A stretch of DNA of 64,000 nt from assembly GCA_964602985.1 (NCBI GenBank), contig CAZRTJ010000005.1:1-64000 (forward strand). Direction: 5' to 3'. Both the position numbers and the translations under genes were made by a program. This DNA comes from CAYZJB01 sp964602985. GTDB taxonomy: Bacteria; CLD3; SB21. A model generated the notes under the pieces. That model was not told the origin of the DNA, ran no database searches, and was given only the letters and a program-made list of their open reading frames with translations. This document shows positions 18,963 to 27,210 of the stretch, in pieces. Numbering within the stretch: position 1 is the stretch's first letter; each line of letters opens with the position of its first letter.

Positions 18963-19258
18963 TACTCGTCGTCGGAGTCTGACAGTTCGAGTTCGACTTC
19001 CGTCGCTCGTTGACGTTCGCTTTCGATGACCTTCATTACCGGAGGTGGAATGTCCAATCCTTCCAGCGAAAACGTCGCGATTTCCCTCGCCAGTATGTTT
19101 ATGCGCTTATCGATCAGGTGACGTTTGTTCAGGACGATCACGGGCTCTTCTTCTTTCGTACAGAAGCCGCCCGCAAAATCGCCTTTCTCGACACGCACCG
19201 GGATTTTCAGCCTGCGCGCCAATTCAACCAGGTGGTCGAAGATTTTTTCCTTTTTCAT
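18962..19258 (-). CDS. Small conserved-looking cytoplasmic protein
   Basis: A 98-residue, strongly charged protein. It begins MKKEKIFDHLVELARRLKIP, has a central GGFCTKEEEPVIVLNKRH stretch and ends with an acidic Asp/Ser/Glu tail. There are no membrane segments and no motif I can name. It lies between the guanylyltransferase (nine-base gap) and uvrC (one-base overlap), so it is certainly part of the unit. Its function is unknown; a link to uvrC rests on coupling only. Confidence 0.75.
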   Translation of the reverse strand: MKKEKIFDHLVELARRLKIPVRVEKGDFAGGFCTKEEEPVIVLNKRHLIDKRINILAREIATFSLEGLDIPPPVMKVIESERQRATEVELELSDSDDE

Positions 19259-19267
19259 GCCGCCTCG

Positions 19268-20344
19268 CTAAAGCAAATGCGTTTGGTCGCGGGACGAGAG
19301 TTCGTCCACGATGTGTTTGACTTCCTGCGATCGATCCCGCCGGGCGATGAGCAATGCGTCGTCGGTCTCGACGACGATCAGGTTTTCCACGCCGATAGCG
19401 GCCACCCATTTCTTGGGTGAATAAATCAACGAATGATGCGTCTCGCGAAGTACCGTATTCCCGACGACCGCATTCCCCTGGCCATCCTTGGGGCTGATCA
19501 GATAAATTTCCTCCCAACTTCCCACATCGTTCCATTGGAACGGCGCGCGAATGACGTATACGTTCTTCGCCTTTTCCATGATGCCGTAATCGATCGAAAT
19601 CGAACGGAACAGCGGGTAGCATCGATTGAGCGCCGGATCGTATTCCGGCGTACCGATGGCCGTCGCTATTTCCATCAGTCCCTGGTAGGTCTCCGGGAGA
19701 AATTCCTCCATCAGCGTGAGAATGTCTTCGACCCGCCACACGAACATGCCGCTGTTCCATAGGAAGTCTCCGCTCTCCAGAAAGCGCTGGGCTGTCGCCA
19801 GATTGGGCTTCTCCGCAAACGTCTTCACGCGTGAGGCCGTCAGCCCGGCGAACTCGACCTTGTCATCTGCAAAATACTGGATGTACCCGTATCCGGTCTC
19901 CGGCCGGGATGGCGGTATGCCCATCGTCACCAGCAGTCGGCGTTCCAACGCCAGGTGATTTCCAAAAGTCAGTGAGTTCATGAACGCATCGGCGGGTTCG
20001 ATCAGATGATCGGCCGCGAGCACGGCCATCACGGCCTCCGGGTCGCGACGATGAATGTGAATGGCTGCCAGTCCGATACACGGTGCGGTGTTCCGACCAA
20101 TCGGCTCGACCAGAATATTTTCAGACGGCAACGACGGGAGCTGGCGACGGCACTCGTCCGCCTGATCCGCGCGCGTCACGACCAGAATGCGTTCCGGCGG
20201 AATTCGTCCCTGCATACGCTCGACGGTCTTCTGAATCATGGATTGGGGTTCGAGGAAACGCAGGAACTGTTTGGGGGAGCGTGCGCGACTCAGCGGCCAG
20301 AATCTCGTACCGACGCCGCCGGCCATAATAACGGCATGCAACAC
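19268..20344 (-). CDS. manC: Mannose-1-phosphate guanylyltransferase
   Basis: A 358-residue nucleotidyltransferase making GDP-mannose from mannose-1-phosphate and GTP for glycan synthesis. The nucleotide loop MAGGVGTRFWPLSRARSPKQ is at the N-terminus, followed by VEPIGRNTAPCIGLAA, the FAEKP lysine motif and FQWNDVGSWEEI. Length fits the monofunctional form without a C-terminal isomerase cupin. The start is GTG, sharing one base with the TPR lipoprotein stop (TAGTG). It probably supplies GDP-mannose for surface polysaccharide, though no glycan cluster is adjacent. Confidence 0.95.
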   Translation of the reverse strand: MLHAVIMAGGVGTRFWPLSRARSPKQFLRFLEPQSMIQKTVERMQGRIPPERILVVTRADQADECRRQLPSLPSENILVEPIGRNTAPCIGLAAIHIHRRDPEAVMAVLAADHLIEPADAFMNSLTFGNHLALERRLLVTMGIPPSRPETGYGYIQYFADDKVEFAGLTASRVKTFAEKPNLATAQRFLESGDFLWNSGMFVWRVEDILTLMEEFLPETYQGLMEIATAIGTPEYDPALNRCYPLFRSISIDYGIMEKAKNVYVIRAPFQWNDVGSWEEIYLISPKDGQGNAVVGNTVLRETHHSLIYSPKKWVAAIGVENLIVVETDDALLIARRDRSQEVKHIVDELSSRDQTHLL

Positions 20345-21963
20345 TAGGGACCTTCCTCCACCTGCGTGGAATCGGACTCAAAGACGACGCGCGTGGTGGT
20401 TTCCCCACGCGAGATCATCTCCTCACGTCTTTCCAGTTCGGCAAAACCTTTTCGGAGGAGCCGATTCTGCGGATCGATTTTGAGCAAATGCGTCCAGACT
20501 TTTCTCGCGCTCACAAAATCTTCTTTCCACATGTAGAGATATCCGAGATTGCAATACGCGTCAAGGTAGTCACGCTTGGTTTCAATGGCAATGAAAACGT
20601 GCTTGAGCGCCTCGTCATACCGGTGCATCGTGCCCAAAATGTGCCCCAGATTGTTGTGAGCTTGCACGTTGTTTGGGTTGATCGCAAGGGCTTTTTCCAA
20701 TGCGGCAACGGCTGAATCCGCGTGCCCCTCCACGAAGTACGCCACTCCCAGATTGTTGTGTGCGTCGTCGTAGGTGGAGTCTTTTTCGAGAATCGCTCGA
20801 TACTGGCGGATTTTCTTCGCATTGTCCGACGTCGTTCGCGCCTCTTGCAGCATTGTGTAGGCGGACAGATTCCGTTCGCCGGAGAGAATCTTGCCCACGT
20901 GGATCCGATTCAGGTGGGCGCTCTGCATGGCTGGATCCAAAACCAATGCGCGCTCGAAGAGAGTCAGCGCCTCCTGATACAGCTCATCGGCTTTGGCGCG
21001 TGTTCCGTTCAACGCGGCTTGATTGGCCATCGTGAATTGGATGTATCCCAGATTGTTGTACGCTTTTGCAAATTCAGGATTGGCTGCGATCGCCCGGCGG
21101 CTCCACGCAATGGCTGTCGGGAAGTCCACTCTGGCAAAATAAATCGCTGCCTTCTCGGTCATCGCTTCCGCAGATCGGGGGCGCAGGGCGAGACACTGAT
21201 CCAGATGGATCAGCGCCTGGTCGTAATCCAATTTGGCCAGATAGGTCTTGCCAAGGACAAACTGAATTTGATAATTCATCGACGTATCCGATGCGAGAAA
21301 TTGCCACGCGATCCGAAGTTCCCGCAGGGCTTCGTCATAACGGTCGTTGGAAAAAGCATCCAGCCCGCGCTCATACGAACGCGTCGCGCGAGTGTACCCC
21401 ATCCAATACGTTGCCTCCGAGTCGGAGGGCAGATACCGGAGGACTTTGGCAAAATACGTCTCGGCGCGATCGTAATGACCTTTGATAAATTGCAGCAATC
21501 CCAGATCCTGGTAGGCGTCAACAAGAAGTGAGTCGGCTTTCACCGCCAGCTGCATCTCCGCCTCGGCACGTCCATAATCTGCACGTCGGAAGTACACCGA
21601 TCCCAGTACGTAATGTGCCTCCGCCCTCAAATCCTTGCGTCCGTCGGCGCGAGACAAGATCATACTCCACACCGGGAAAGCATCTTCCAGCAGATCCTCC
21701 CGGTACAACTGCGTTCCCAAACGATGAAGAGAATCAAGATCGACCGCCGCCCATTCGCTCTCGACCCTCTCGATGGAATCTGTCCTTGCGACCTCCACCT
21801 CAACTTCCCGAATCGTGTCGGCGGCGATCGAATCTGTGTGAACCGCAACCGTGTCCGCCCACACGTCGGCGCAACACTCACGAACAGACCGGGAAGAGGA
21901 GCATCCCAGGCCGACCAGTCCGACTCCCAGCATCAGGATTTTCAGGTTATTCGGGTTTCTCAA
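20344..21963 (-). CDS. TPR-repeat lipoprotein
   Basis: A 539-residue lipoprotein. The signal peptide ends in the lipobox VGLGC, giving an N-terminal Cys at about residue 21. At least ten TPR-type repeats follow from about residue 70 (AYNNLGYIQFTMANQ, AHNNLGHILGTMHRY). The start is taken as TTG at 21963. AAGGA lies five bases upstream and the resulting n-region carries Arg and Lys, whereas the ATG ten codons later would leave an uncharged and very short signal. It overlaps the FHA gene by 17 bases. It is a likely periplasmic scaffold for protein complexes; the partner is unknown. Confidence 0.85.
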   Translation of the reverse strand: MRNPNNLKILMLGVGLVGLGCSSSRSVRECCADVWADTVAVHTDSIAADTIREVEVEVARTDSIERVESEWAAVDLDSLHRLGTQLYREDLLEDAFPVWSMILSRADGRKDLRAEAHYVLGSVYFRRADYGRAEAEMQLAVKADSLLVDAYQDLGLLQFIKGHYDRAETYFAKVLRYLPSDSEATYWMGYTRATRSYERGLDAFSNDRYDEALRELRIAWQFLASDTSMNYQIQFVLGKTYLAKLDYDQALIHLDQCLALRPRSAEAMTEKAAIYFARVDFPTAIAWSRRAIAANPEFAKAYNNLGYIQFTMANQAALNGTRAKADELYQEALTLFERALVLDPAMQSAHLNRIHVGKILSGERNLSAYTMLQEARTTSDNAKKIRQYRAILEKDSTYDDAHNNLGVAYFVEGHADSAVAALEKALAINPNNVQAHNNLGHILGTMHRYDEALKHVFIAIETKRDYLDAYCNLGYLYMWKEDFVSARKVWTHLLKIDPQNRLLRKGFAELERREEMISRGETTTRVVFESDSTQVEEGP

Positions 21964-22348
21964 AATCGTCCTTCTGAATGGCTTTGCGATTAATGACGAC
22001 CGTCTTGAGCGTGATCGGGGTCACCAGGAAATTCTTATCCCGTGCGCTCTTCTCATCAATGATCGCAAACGAAACATTGCCGATTTTCACCTCATCCCCG
22101 TAGTCCAGGCGGTAGAAATAATTCTCTTCCGCCTTTTCACCGTTCACATACGATCCGTTGGTGCTGGCAAGATCGATGAGAAAGATCGCGCCTTCCTTCC
22201 ATCGAATCGCCGCATGATGCCGTGACACCGATGCATCTTCGATCAGGACGGAGTTGTCGAAGGCACGGCCGATGGTCACGACAACCCCCTCGTCGATCCG
22301 ATAATTGCGACCGGTGTCATTTTGATGGAGATAATAGATTCTGCCCAT
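21947..22348 (-). CDS. FHA-domain protein
   Basis: A 133-residue protein that is almost entirely one forkhead-associated domain binding phosphothreonine. The signature GRAFDNSVLIEDASVSRHHA is followed by DLASTNGSYVNG, with the conserved Gly-Arg, Ser-Arg-His and Asn-Gly residues present. A short Lys/Asp-rich tail follows. It has no kinase or transmembrane part, and no Ser/Thr kinase gene is nearby. It sits between two envelope lipoprotein genes in the same direction, nine bases after the Ig-like lipoprotein, so it is probably co-expressed with them. Confidence 0.93.
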   Translation of the reverse strand: MGRIYYLHQNDTGRNYRIDEGVVVTIGRAFDNSVLIEDASVSRHHAAIRWKEGAIFLIDLASTNGSYVNGEKAEENYFYRLDYGDEVKIGNVSFAIIDEKSARDKNFLVTPITLKTVVINRKAIQKDDFEKPE

Positions 22349-22357
22349 TTCTTCTCC

Positions 22358-24016
22358 CTATGGCTTGGCCCACCGCAGATTGACGTTTGACGTTTCCCAG
22401 TTCGATCGAACCACGATCGTGTCCGCGTAGCTCAGAAAGGGTTCCGAAGCCCGAAAGGGCATCAGGCTTCCGTATGAATACCGGCTGTTTCGGTCATCGT
22501 CGCGGTATGCGGTCATAGTATATCGACCCGGCAAGAGATCTCCAAATACGAATTTCGTCGGTCCGTCGACGAACTGTTTTCGAATCAATGGAGGCGCCCC
22601 CGAGCGCACCAACTGGAGGAGAAATCGTCCCGATTCCTCCACACCGCCGCTCACCAGCCCCAGGGTGTCGGCTTTGACAGTTTGGAACGAGTGAACGAAT
22701 GTCGAGTCGCCGGCACGCCGTCCGGTCCAGTCGACAATCGAGTCCAGGCGAACACATAGACGATACATCATCCGCCCACTCAACGGCTGATCCACGTGCC
22801 ACGTCATGCGCGCATCATCCATCCACCGGGCCGTCCCGGTCGACAGGTGACCCGATGTGTCCTTCACAAAGACACTTCTTTCCACGCTTACTCTGTCCAT
22901 GCCTCTGGAAAATCGAATGGTTGCGGAAAAACGTGGAACGGACCATTCGGTGGGGTCTTCCACCTCGATCCACGTAGCCGGGGCCTCACCCGCCTCCTTC
23001 ACGATCGGCATGACCGTATCCGCCAGGGTATCGCCGGACGCGGCAATCAGGTCTCCAAACGCCACAGAGTCGGTCTCCCCCGCGGCAAGGATCCACAATT
23101 CCGTTTCGAGCTTGGAATTGATAAACATCCGCGCGCCTGACCTCTCGGGAACCAAACGGACACGTTCGGACAGACTGTCCGGATTGATTTGCTCCGATGA
23201 CAGGGCTTTGGAAAAAGTTACGCGAATTTCATGTCCGACCTGGACGGCCGAGACGATGGCAAATTTCGTTGTATCCGGAAGGTGCATCATCGCGTTCACG
23301 GAAGAAACCACGCCTCGTCGACCTTCGACGACAGGATCGAACGGCGCGATCGCAACAAAATCACTGCCCGCTGTGATCAAGCCATCTTCATCAAGGTCGG
23401 CGACACCCACGATGCGGTAACGCCCAGGAGCCAGATACGATAAGCGGAACCGTCCATCGGCGTCCGACTGGGTTACGTAATCCGCCCGGCGGGTGAAAAC
23501 AGAACTGTCTTCGCGGTCTTCCATACGATAAGCCCAGACGGGCAACGCCGTCTTCTGATCCGACAGGATCTGTCCCGAAATGACACCGCGGTCGATGCTA
23601 TCGCCCGTCGAAAACGCAAATGTGAAGGCGGTCCGCAGAGCATTGTTTCTGCGGTCCCGGGCCGCCGTACCGACGGTTACCACACACGTCGTCTGCGGCC
23701 GGAGTCCTTCGGGCAGACGAAGCGTCAGAACCCGGCCGTCCCACGAAAATTTCGGCTTTCGTGTCGGACGCGGGGAAACAAAAACGGCGCCTTCAGTCGA
23801 TGCTTCATCCATCTTTTCTGAAAATTCGATTCGGAGTTCAATTTCATCGGAGACACCGGTGGAATCTGCAGGCGGAAAAGTCGAAACGACCGAGGGGGCA
23901 GTCTTGTCCTCGGGACCTCCTCCGGGCGGAGCCTGGCTGGCACAACCGATCAGCAATGCTCCGTACATAAAAAAACCCCGTCCGTAGGATAGACGGGGTC
24001 TTGCGATCAATAGCAT
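22358..24016 (-). CDS. Ig-like (SbsA/Big_5-type) lipoprotein
   Basis: A 552-residue lipoprotein. The mature N-terminus starts at the Cys of LLIGCASQAPPGGGPEDK. A Big_5/SbsA-like Ig domain (APSVVSTFPPADSTGVSD, IEFSEKMDEAS) and further beta modules, including a carboxypeptidase-regulatory-like segment (GRFRLSYLAPGRYRI), follow. This matches surface Ig-like proteins of Bacteroidota. The start is difficult. The ATG at 23968 would leave only eight residues before Cys, too short for a signal peptide. The ATG at 24016 gives 24 residues with Arg-rich n-region, but then a terminator-like hairpin (23975-23999) lies inside the signal-peptide codons. No clear ribosome-binding site precedes 24016. Confidence 0.8.
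   Translation of the reverse strand: MLLIARPRLSYGRGFFMYGALLIGCASQAPPGGGPEDKTAPSVVSTFPPADSTGVSDEIELRIEFSEKMDEASTEGAVFVSPRPTRKPKFSWDGRVLTLRLPEGLRPQTTCVVTVGTAARDRRNNALRTAFTFAFSTGDSIDRGVISGQILSDQKTALPVWAYRMEDREDSSVFTRRADYVTQSDADGRFRLSYLAPGRYRIVGVADLDEDGLITAGSDFVAIAPFDPVVEGRRGVVSSVNAMMHLPDTTKFAIVSAVQVGHEIRVTFSKALSSEQINPDSLSERVRLVPERSGARMFINSKLETELWILAAGETDSVAFGDLIAASGDTLADTVMPIVKEAGEAPATWIEVEDPTEWSVPRFSATIRFSRGMDRVSVERSVFVKDTSGHLSTGTARWMDDARMTWHVDQPLSGRMMYRLCVRLDSIVDWTGRRAGDSTFVHSFQTVKADTLGLVSGGVEESGRFLLQLVRSGAPPLIRKQFVDGPTKFVFGDLLPGRYTMTAYRDDDRNSRYSYGSLMPFRASEPFLSYADTIVVRSNWETSNVNLRWAKP
23969..23999 (-). terminator. Terminator-like hairpin inside or just before the Ig-like lipoprotein start
   Basis: On the minus strand, an 8-base perfect stem (ACCCCGTC / GACGGGGT, plus coordinates 23992-23999 and 23975-23982) with a nine-base loop is followed by seven T residues (23975..23969). 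It is a good intrinsic terminator for the upstream secreted-protein gene ending at 24018, yet the next ATG follows the T-run with no gap. Confidence 0.7.
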
Positions 24017-24017
24017 C

Positions 24018-24698
24018 TTAGTCAATCGAGATATTCAGGCCCTCGATCACCACCATCGGATGCGGATCATCCGGGTTGTCGGCCTTGTCGTGCGCCTCCC
24101 AATGCGCCATATCCACCACCTCGACTTTGTAACTGGCATCCCGTAGTCCTGTAATCATCGCTTCGTAATGCGTACCCTTGAATTCGAATTCCGATATCTT
24201 CGTGGCCGTCGGACCAAATTTGTTTCCCTGTTTCTCGGAAAGACGGCACTTCAGTTTGGCGTTCTTGACAACTTCGTCACGATGATTGGTGACCTTGACC
24301 ATGAGCGGCATCGACTTGGCGCGTCCGTCAAATCGGTTCAGGGATTCCTCTTCCATGATCACCAGCGTGGGCGCCAGGGCGATGATCGTACCGCTGCCCA
24401 GCTTGTTGTATTTGCCGTCGAGTACTTCGATCATGATTTCTCCGGCAAAGGGAGTCGTGAACGTCGCTTGCTGATGCGTCCCCGATTCGGATTCCACTGC
24501 CTTGAAATCCGTGAACATGCCGCCGCCTTTGCGCGCGACGGCATTGAGTCCTAGGTCGGAGCGATTGGCCTGCACGATGATCTGTGCCTCTTCTTCACCG
24601 ACCAAAATCGTGTCCGGCTCGATCCGAACCGAGTACTGGGCATGACTTACCGAACTCAGTGCGATGAGAGCCCAGAAGCACAAGAACATTCGATTCAT
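24018..24698 (-). CDS. Secreted protein of unknown function
   Basis: A 226-residue exported protein. A signal peptide (MNRMFLCFWALIALSSVSHA) precedes a mainly beta region that may be one or two Ig-like modules (PFAGEIMIEVLDGKYNKLGS, MVKVTNHRDEVVKNAKL). I recognise no catalytic motif. The start is set at 24698, where AGAGGA stands six bases upstream; sixteen extra upstream codons lack such a site. It is followed by a terminator-like hairpin and by a lipoprotein gene, and preceded (54 bases) by the SH3 lipoprotein gene. The context suggests an envelope role. Confidence 0.75.
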   Translation of the reverse strand: MNRMFLCFWALIALSSVSHAQYSVRIEPDTILVGEEEAQIIVQANRSDLGLNAVARKGGGMFTDFKAVESESGTHQQATFTTPFAGEIMIEVLDGKYNKLGSGTIIALAPTLVIMEEESLNRFDGRAKSMPLMVKVTNHRDEVVKNAKLKCRLSEKQGNKFGPTATKISEFEFKGTHYEAMITGLRDASYKVEVVDMAHWEAHDKADNPDDPHPMVVIEGLNISID

Positions 24699-24752
24699 AG
24701 GATATCCTCTCGTCGTAGAAAATTGACTATTCATTGATCCGTCCACTTCATT

Positions 24753-25433
24753 TTAACCTGCAGCCTCCACCATTTGCCGCACAAACGAAATGAGCGGAGA
24801 CGCAGAAACGGCGGGGTTGTTCAGGATCGCATTTAGCGCCTCGTAGCGCTTGCCCATGTCCTGCTGATTGAGGGCCTTGCCGACCATGCTCGCGACAGCG
24901 ATGTCCTTTTCGTCGTATGAAATGCCGCTCTTGTGAATCCAGCCCTTTTCGATATAGTTCATCGATCGCCGTTTTCCGCTCACCTCCAGCCACTCTCCTT
25001 GTTCCGTCGTCACAGCGACAAAGTCCAACGGCTCAAACGCTTTGTCCGTCACGGTGGACAGATCCGGGCGCTTGTAGAAAAAAGAATTGGCGACAATCGC
25101 TGCCGGTTTGGCATTGGGGATAATGAATGCAGCCGAAGCCCAACCCTCGGCGCCGTCGGACAGCCGCACCTTGCGATACTCCATTTTTGCGGCGCTGTCG
25201 GTCACCGTCTCGGGGAGTGCGGTCAGTTTCTCGCCCATCGAAATACCCGACAGCCATTTTCCCTTCTGCGACGGCTCGGAACGCAACGAAATTCCTTCGA
25301 ACACGCACACCGCCGGCGATTCTTGCACAACGGAACTCACCGTCGCCGTGGAATCGGATGGAGTATTCGAATCTCCTTTTTTTCCGCATGCCCCGACCCC
25401 CAACAGAACGAAAAGAAACCATCGAATGGTCAT
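24753..25433 (-). CDS. SH3-like domain lipoprotein
   Basis: A 226-residue lipoprotein. The signal peptide ends in LGVGAC, giving a lipidated Cys at about residue 16, then a Ser/Thr-rich linker. A bacterial SH3-type module follows (ISLRSEPSQKGKWLSGISMG to DGAEGWASAAFI), and a second related segment ends GWIHKSGISY. Such domains usually bind cell-wall or peptide ligands. TAGGAGGAG lies about six bases before the ATG. A promoter-like pair lies at 25496..25469, so it may start its own transcript. Confidence 0.85.
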   Translation of the reverse strand: MTIRWFLFVLLGVGACGKKGDSNTPSDSTATVSSVVQESPAVCVFEGISLRSEPSQKGKWLSGISMGEKLTALPETVTDSAAKMEYRKVRLSDGAEGWASAAFIIPNAKPAAIVANSFFYKRPDLSTVTDKAFEPLDFVAVTTEQGEWLEVSGKRRSMNYIEKGWIHKSGISYDEKDIAVASMVGKALNQQDMGKRYEALNAILNNPAVSASPLISFVRQMVEAAG

Positions 25434-25468
25434 GATTCTCTCCTCCTACTTGCGCCTTGATGAAAGGT

Positions 25469-25496
25469 AATTTAGACCTTTTGGAATGGGTCGCAA
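25469..25496 (-). promoter_or_regulatory. Candidate promoter of the SH3 lipoprotein gene
   Basis: The minus strand shows TTGCGA (25496..25491), a 16-base spacer and TAAATT (25474..25469), about 35 bases before the ATG. The -35 is a 4/6 match. This is inference from consensus only. Confidence 0.4.
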
Positions 25497-25522
25497 GAAC
25501 GAAATCCGACGCGTACCGACCT

Positions 25523-26599
25523 TTACGGCTCGCGGTGCGCCGGCCACCGGTAATTCTCCATCCATGCGAGAAACGCCGAATACTGAACCGTATTGGTCTC
25601 CAACCACTCCGCCACTCTTTCGTCTCGTGCTGAGGTCATCATGTGACACGCGTACGCGCGAGTAAAACCCTTTACATGCATGTCCGCAAAAAATGGCGCG
25701 TAGAATTCCCACCCGAAACCGGTCCTGGGTTCGGTAGACTTTTCACCCAGCGATGCGAAGACGGACTCCAGTTCACCGGCGATCAAGTCGCTGTCTGCGA
25801 CAATGGAGTCCAGCTTGGTCCCCACACTCAACGCCCGTGCAAACGTCATCACCACTTCGACAGCGCGGAAATCACCTTCTTCCGTACGGGACGTCTCCGA
25901 GATGTGCACATTGATTTTCTTCTGTCCTTCGACACGCACTCCCTTGCCCATGATCTCTTGGAGATATTGACGTGCGGTGGATGACCTCTGCGTTTGAGGC
26001 TCGTAGGCAAGGAATGTGGACATGGCGAGAAAGGACGGAATCAGGAGCCCTTGTTCGTACCAGCTTTGCCCCAAGACAAGATGACTACTGGTGTGTGTGG
26101 GACGCAGGCTCACCGACACCTTGGCCGCTGCCGTCGCATCCGCATACCGCTTCTTGCGGAAATACGCCACAGAAAGGTTATAATACAGCATCTGATCGTT
26201 GGGGATTCGTCGGATGGCTTCGCGATACACTTCGATCGTTTTGTCTCCCTGCCCGAGTAAGTCATACGCATTGCCCATCATCGTATAGACGGATGGCAAG
26301 AAATGCGATCGGTACTCCGCCGCCTTTCTTGCCCATTCGAGGCACCTGACGTGATCGTTCTTGCCGGCGTACGAATACGCCATCTCATACATCGCGAGGA
26401 CGTGATCCGGGTTTTTCTGAAGGATTGCGGAGTATGCGTGGATCGCGTCATCGTAACGTCCGGCGTCGTAAAGTTTGACCGCTTCGCGTACGGCGTTGTG
26501 TTCGTCCTCACTCCCCTCCGACGGCTCCCGGGTGGGCTGTACCAGGACCGGACCCATGGAACAGCCAGCCAGCATGATCGCAAGCAAAAGCAACTTCAT
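25523..26599 (-). CDS. TPR-repeat lipoprotein
   Basis: A 358-residue lipoprotein. The signal peptide MKLLLLAIMLAGC carries a clear lipobox (Cys13). About four TPR units span residues 38-190 (AIHAYSAILQKNPDHVLAMY, MLYYNLSVAYFRKKRYADAT). The C-terminal ~150 residues form a separate alpha/beta region of unknown type. A good GGAGG lies five bases before the ATG. It is unrelated in detail to the 539-residue TPR lipoprotein nearby. It opens the large minus-strand block and is transcribed divergently from the small membrane gene at 26800. Confidence 0.85.
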   Translation of the reverse strand: MKLLLLAIMLAGCSMGPVLVQPTREPSEGSEDEHNAVREAVKLYDAGRYDDAIHAYSAILQKNPDHVLAMYEMAYSYAGKNDHVRCLEWARKAAEYRSHFLPSVYTMMGNAYDLLGQGDKTIEVYREAIRRIPNDQMLYYNLSVAYFRKKRYADATAAAKVSVSLRPTHTSSHLVLGQSWYEQGLLIPSFLAMSTFLAYEPQTQRSSTARQYLQEIMGKGVRVEGQKKINVHISETSRTEEGDFRAVEVVMTFARALSVGTKLDSIVADSDLIAGELESVFASLGEKSTEPRTGFGWEFYAPFFADMHVKGFTRAYACHMMTSARDERVAEWLETNTVQYSAFLAWMENYRWPAHREP

Positions 26600-26799
26600 A
26601 GACCCTCCAGTGTGTTGTTCAATTTCCTGCTTGAAGAATGGTTCGACGAGAATGTCTCGGCAAGAATGGTGTGATAGAATGTCAAACCCTCTGGATCAAT
26701 AAACAGGTTATCGCCTGAGCTGCAATTCGTTTTTGGTTCATTGCCTTTTGAAACTAAAATTCGATATTCTGCCTGACCTTCTTCGACGCGAAATCGCAC
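26596..26799 (-). CDS. Doubtful small ORF ahead of the TPR lipoprotein
   Basis: A 67-codon frame starting GTG and ending with a TGA that overlaps the lipoprotein ATG (ATGA), the same junction used by true gene pairs here. Its start is back-to-back with the plus-strand ATG at 26800. The translation (start RFRVEEGQAEYRILVSKGN) resembles no family I know, and the region also carries the AGAATG repeats. Kept only as a possibility. Confidence 0.2.
   Translation of the reverse strand: MRFRVEEGQAEYRILVSKGNEPKTNCSSGDNLFIDPEGLTFYHTILAETFSSNHSSSRKLNNTLEGL
26635..26681 (+). repeat. Four AGAATG direct repeats
   Basis: AGAATG occurs at 26635, 26649, 26663 and 26676, with start-to-start spacings of 14, 14 and 13 bases. 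The array sits between the divergent lipoprotein and membrane-protein genes. It may be an array of regulator half-sites, or a coincidence of the small frame crossing it. Confidence 0.5.
26741..26770 (+). promoter_or_regulatory. Candidate promoter of the small membrane gene
   Basis: TTGCCT (26741-26746), an 18-base spacer and TATTCT (26765-26770), followed by GCC. It lies 29 bases before the ATG at 26800. Confidence 0.4.
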
Positions 26800-27138
26800 A
26801 TGAACGAGAGACTTCTTGCCTGGCTGCTCACATGGACGACGGAGTTTGTCGTCTATGCTTTTTGGATCCGCAGACGGCCGTTTCATCTGCTCCTCATATC
26901 GATTCTGATTAACACGCTCACTCAGCCGCTCGCCGTCTATGTGTATCAAACCTGGTTACTATCGATTCCGGGATACACAGGCGGACACGTGACTCCCATT
27001 CTGGCGGTGATCGAAGCAGGCGTCCTGATTGTCGAATGGATGTTGGTCCGGTTTTTCCTGCGAACCGCGTGGCTGCGTTCCTTTCTGATCGCTTTCTCAG
27101 CCAACCTCGTGACCACGTTGATGAGTTTTGTGTTCTAG
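26800..27138 (+). CDS. Small membrane protein of unknown function
   Basis: A 112-residue protein with three or four hydrophobic helices (roughly residues 8-22, 28-45, 62-82 and 88-110) and Arg-rich turns (WIRRRPFH, RFFLRTAWLRS). I see no family motif. The ATG lacks a clear Shine-Dalgarno sequence; the transcript from the candidate promoter would have only about a 23-base leader. It stands alone, divergent from the lipoprotein gene and 72 bases before the dipeptidase, which has its own candidate promoter. Confidence 0.7.
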   Translation: MNERLLAWLLTWTTEFVVYAFWIRRRPFHLLLISILINTLTQPLAVYVYQTWLLSIPGYTGGHVTPILAVIEAGVLIVEWMLVRFFLRTAWLRSFLIAFSANLVTTLMSFVF

Positions 27139-27143
27139 CCTTC

Positions 27144-27172
27144 TTGCAAAAGCAATCGAAATCCGCCATATT
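27144..27172 (+). promoter_or_regulatory. Candidate promoter of the M20 dipeptidase unit
   Basis: TTGCAA (27144-27149), a 17-base spacer and CATATT (27167-27172) followed by GGAC. It is 38 bases before the dipeptidase ATG and shares the ATATTG form of other promoters here. Confidence 0.5.
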
Positions 27173-27210
27173 GGACGCGCCATTCATTTCATCAGCGAAG
27201 GACCTGCATC

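Noticed and set aside
26596..26949. A 117-codon minus-strand gene overlapping the small membrane gene
   Set aside because: The first 50 codons are antisense to a convincing membrane protein; only a shorter 67-codon form is retained, with low confidence.
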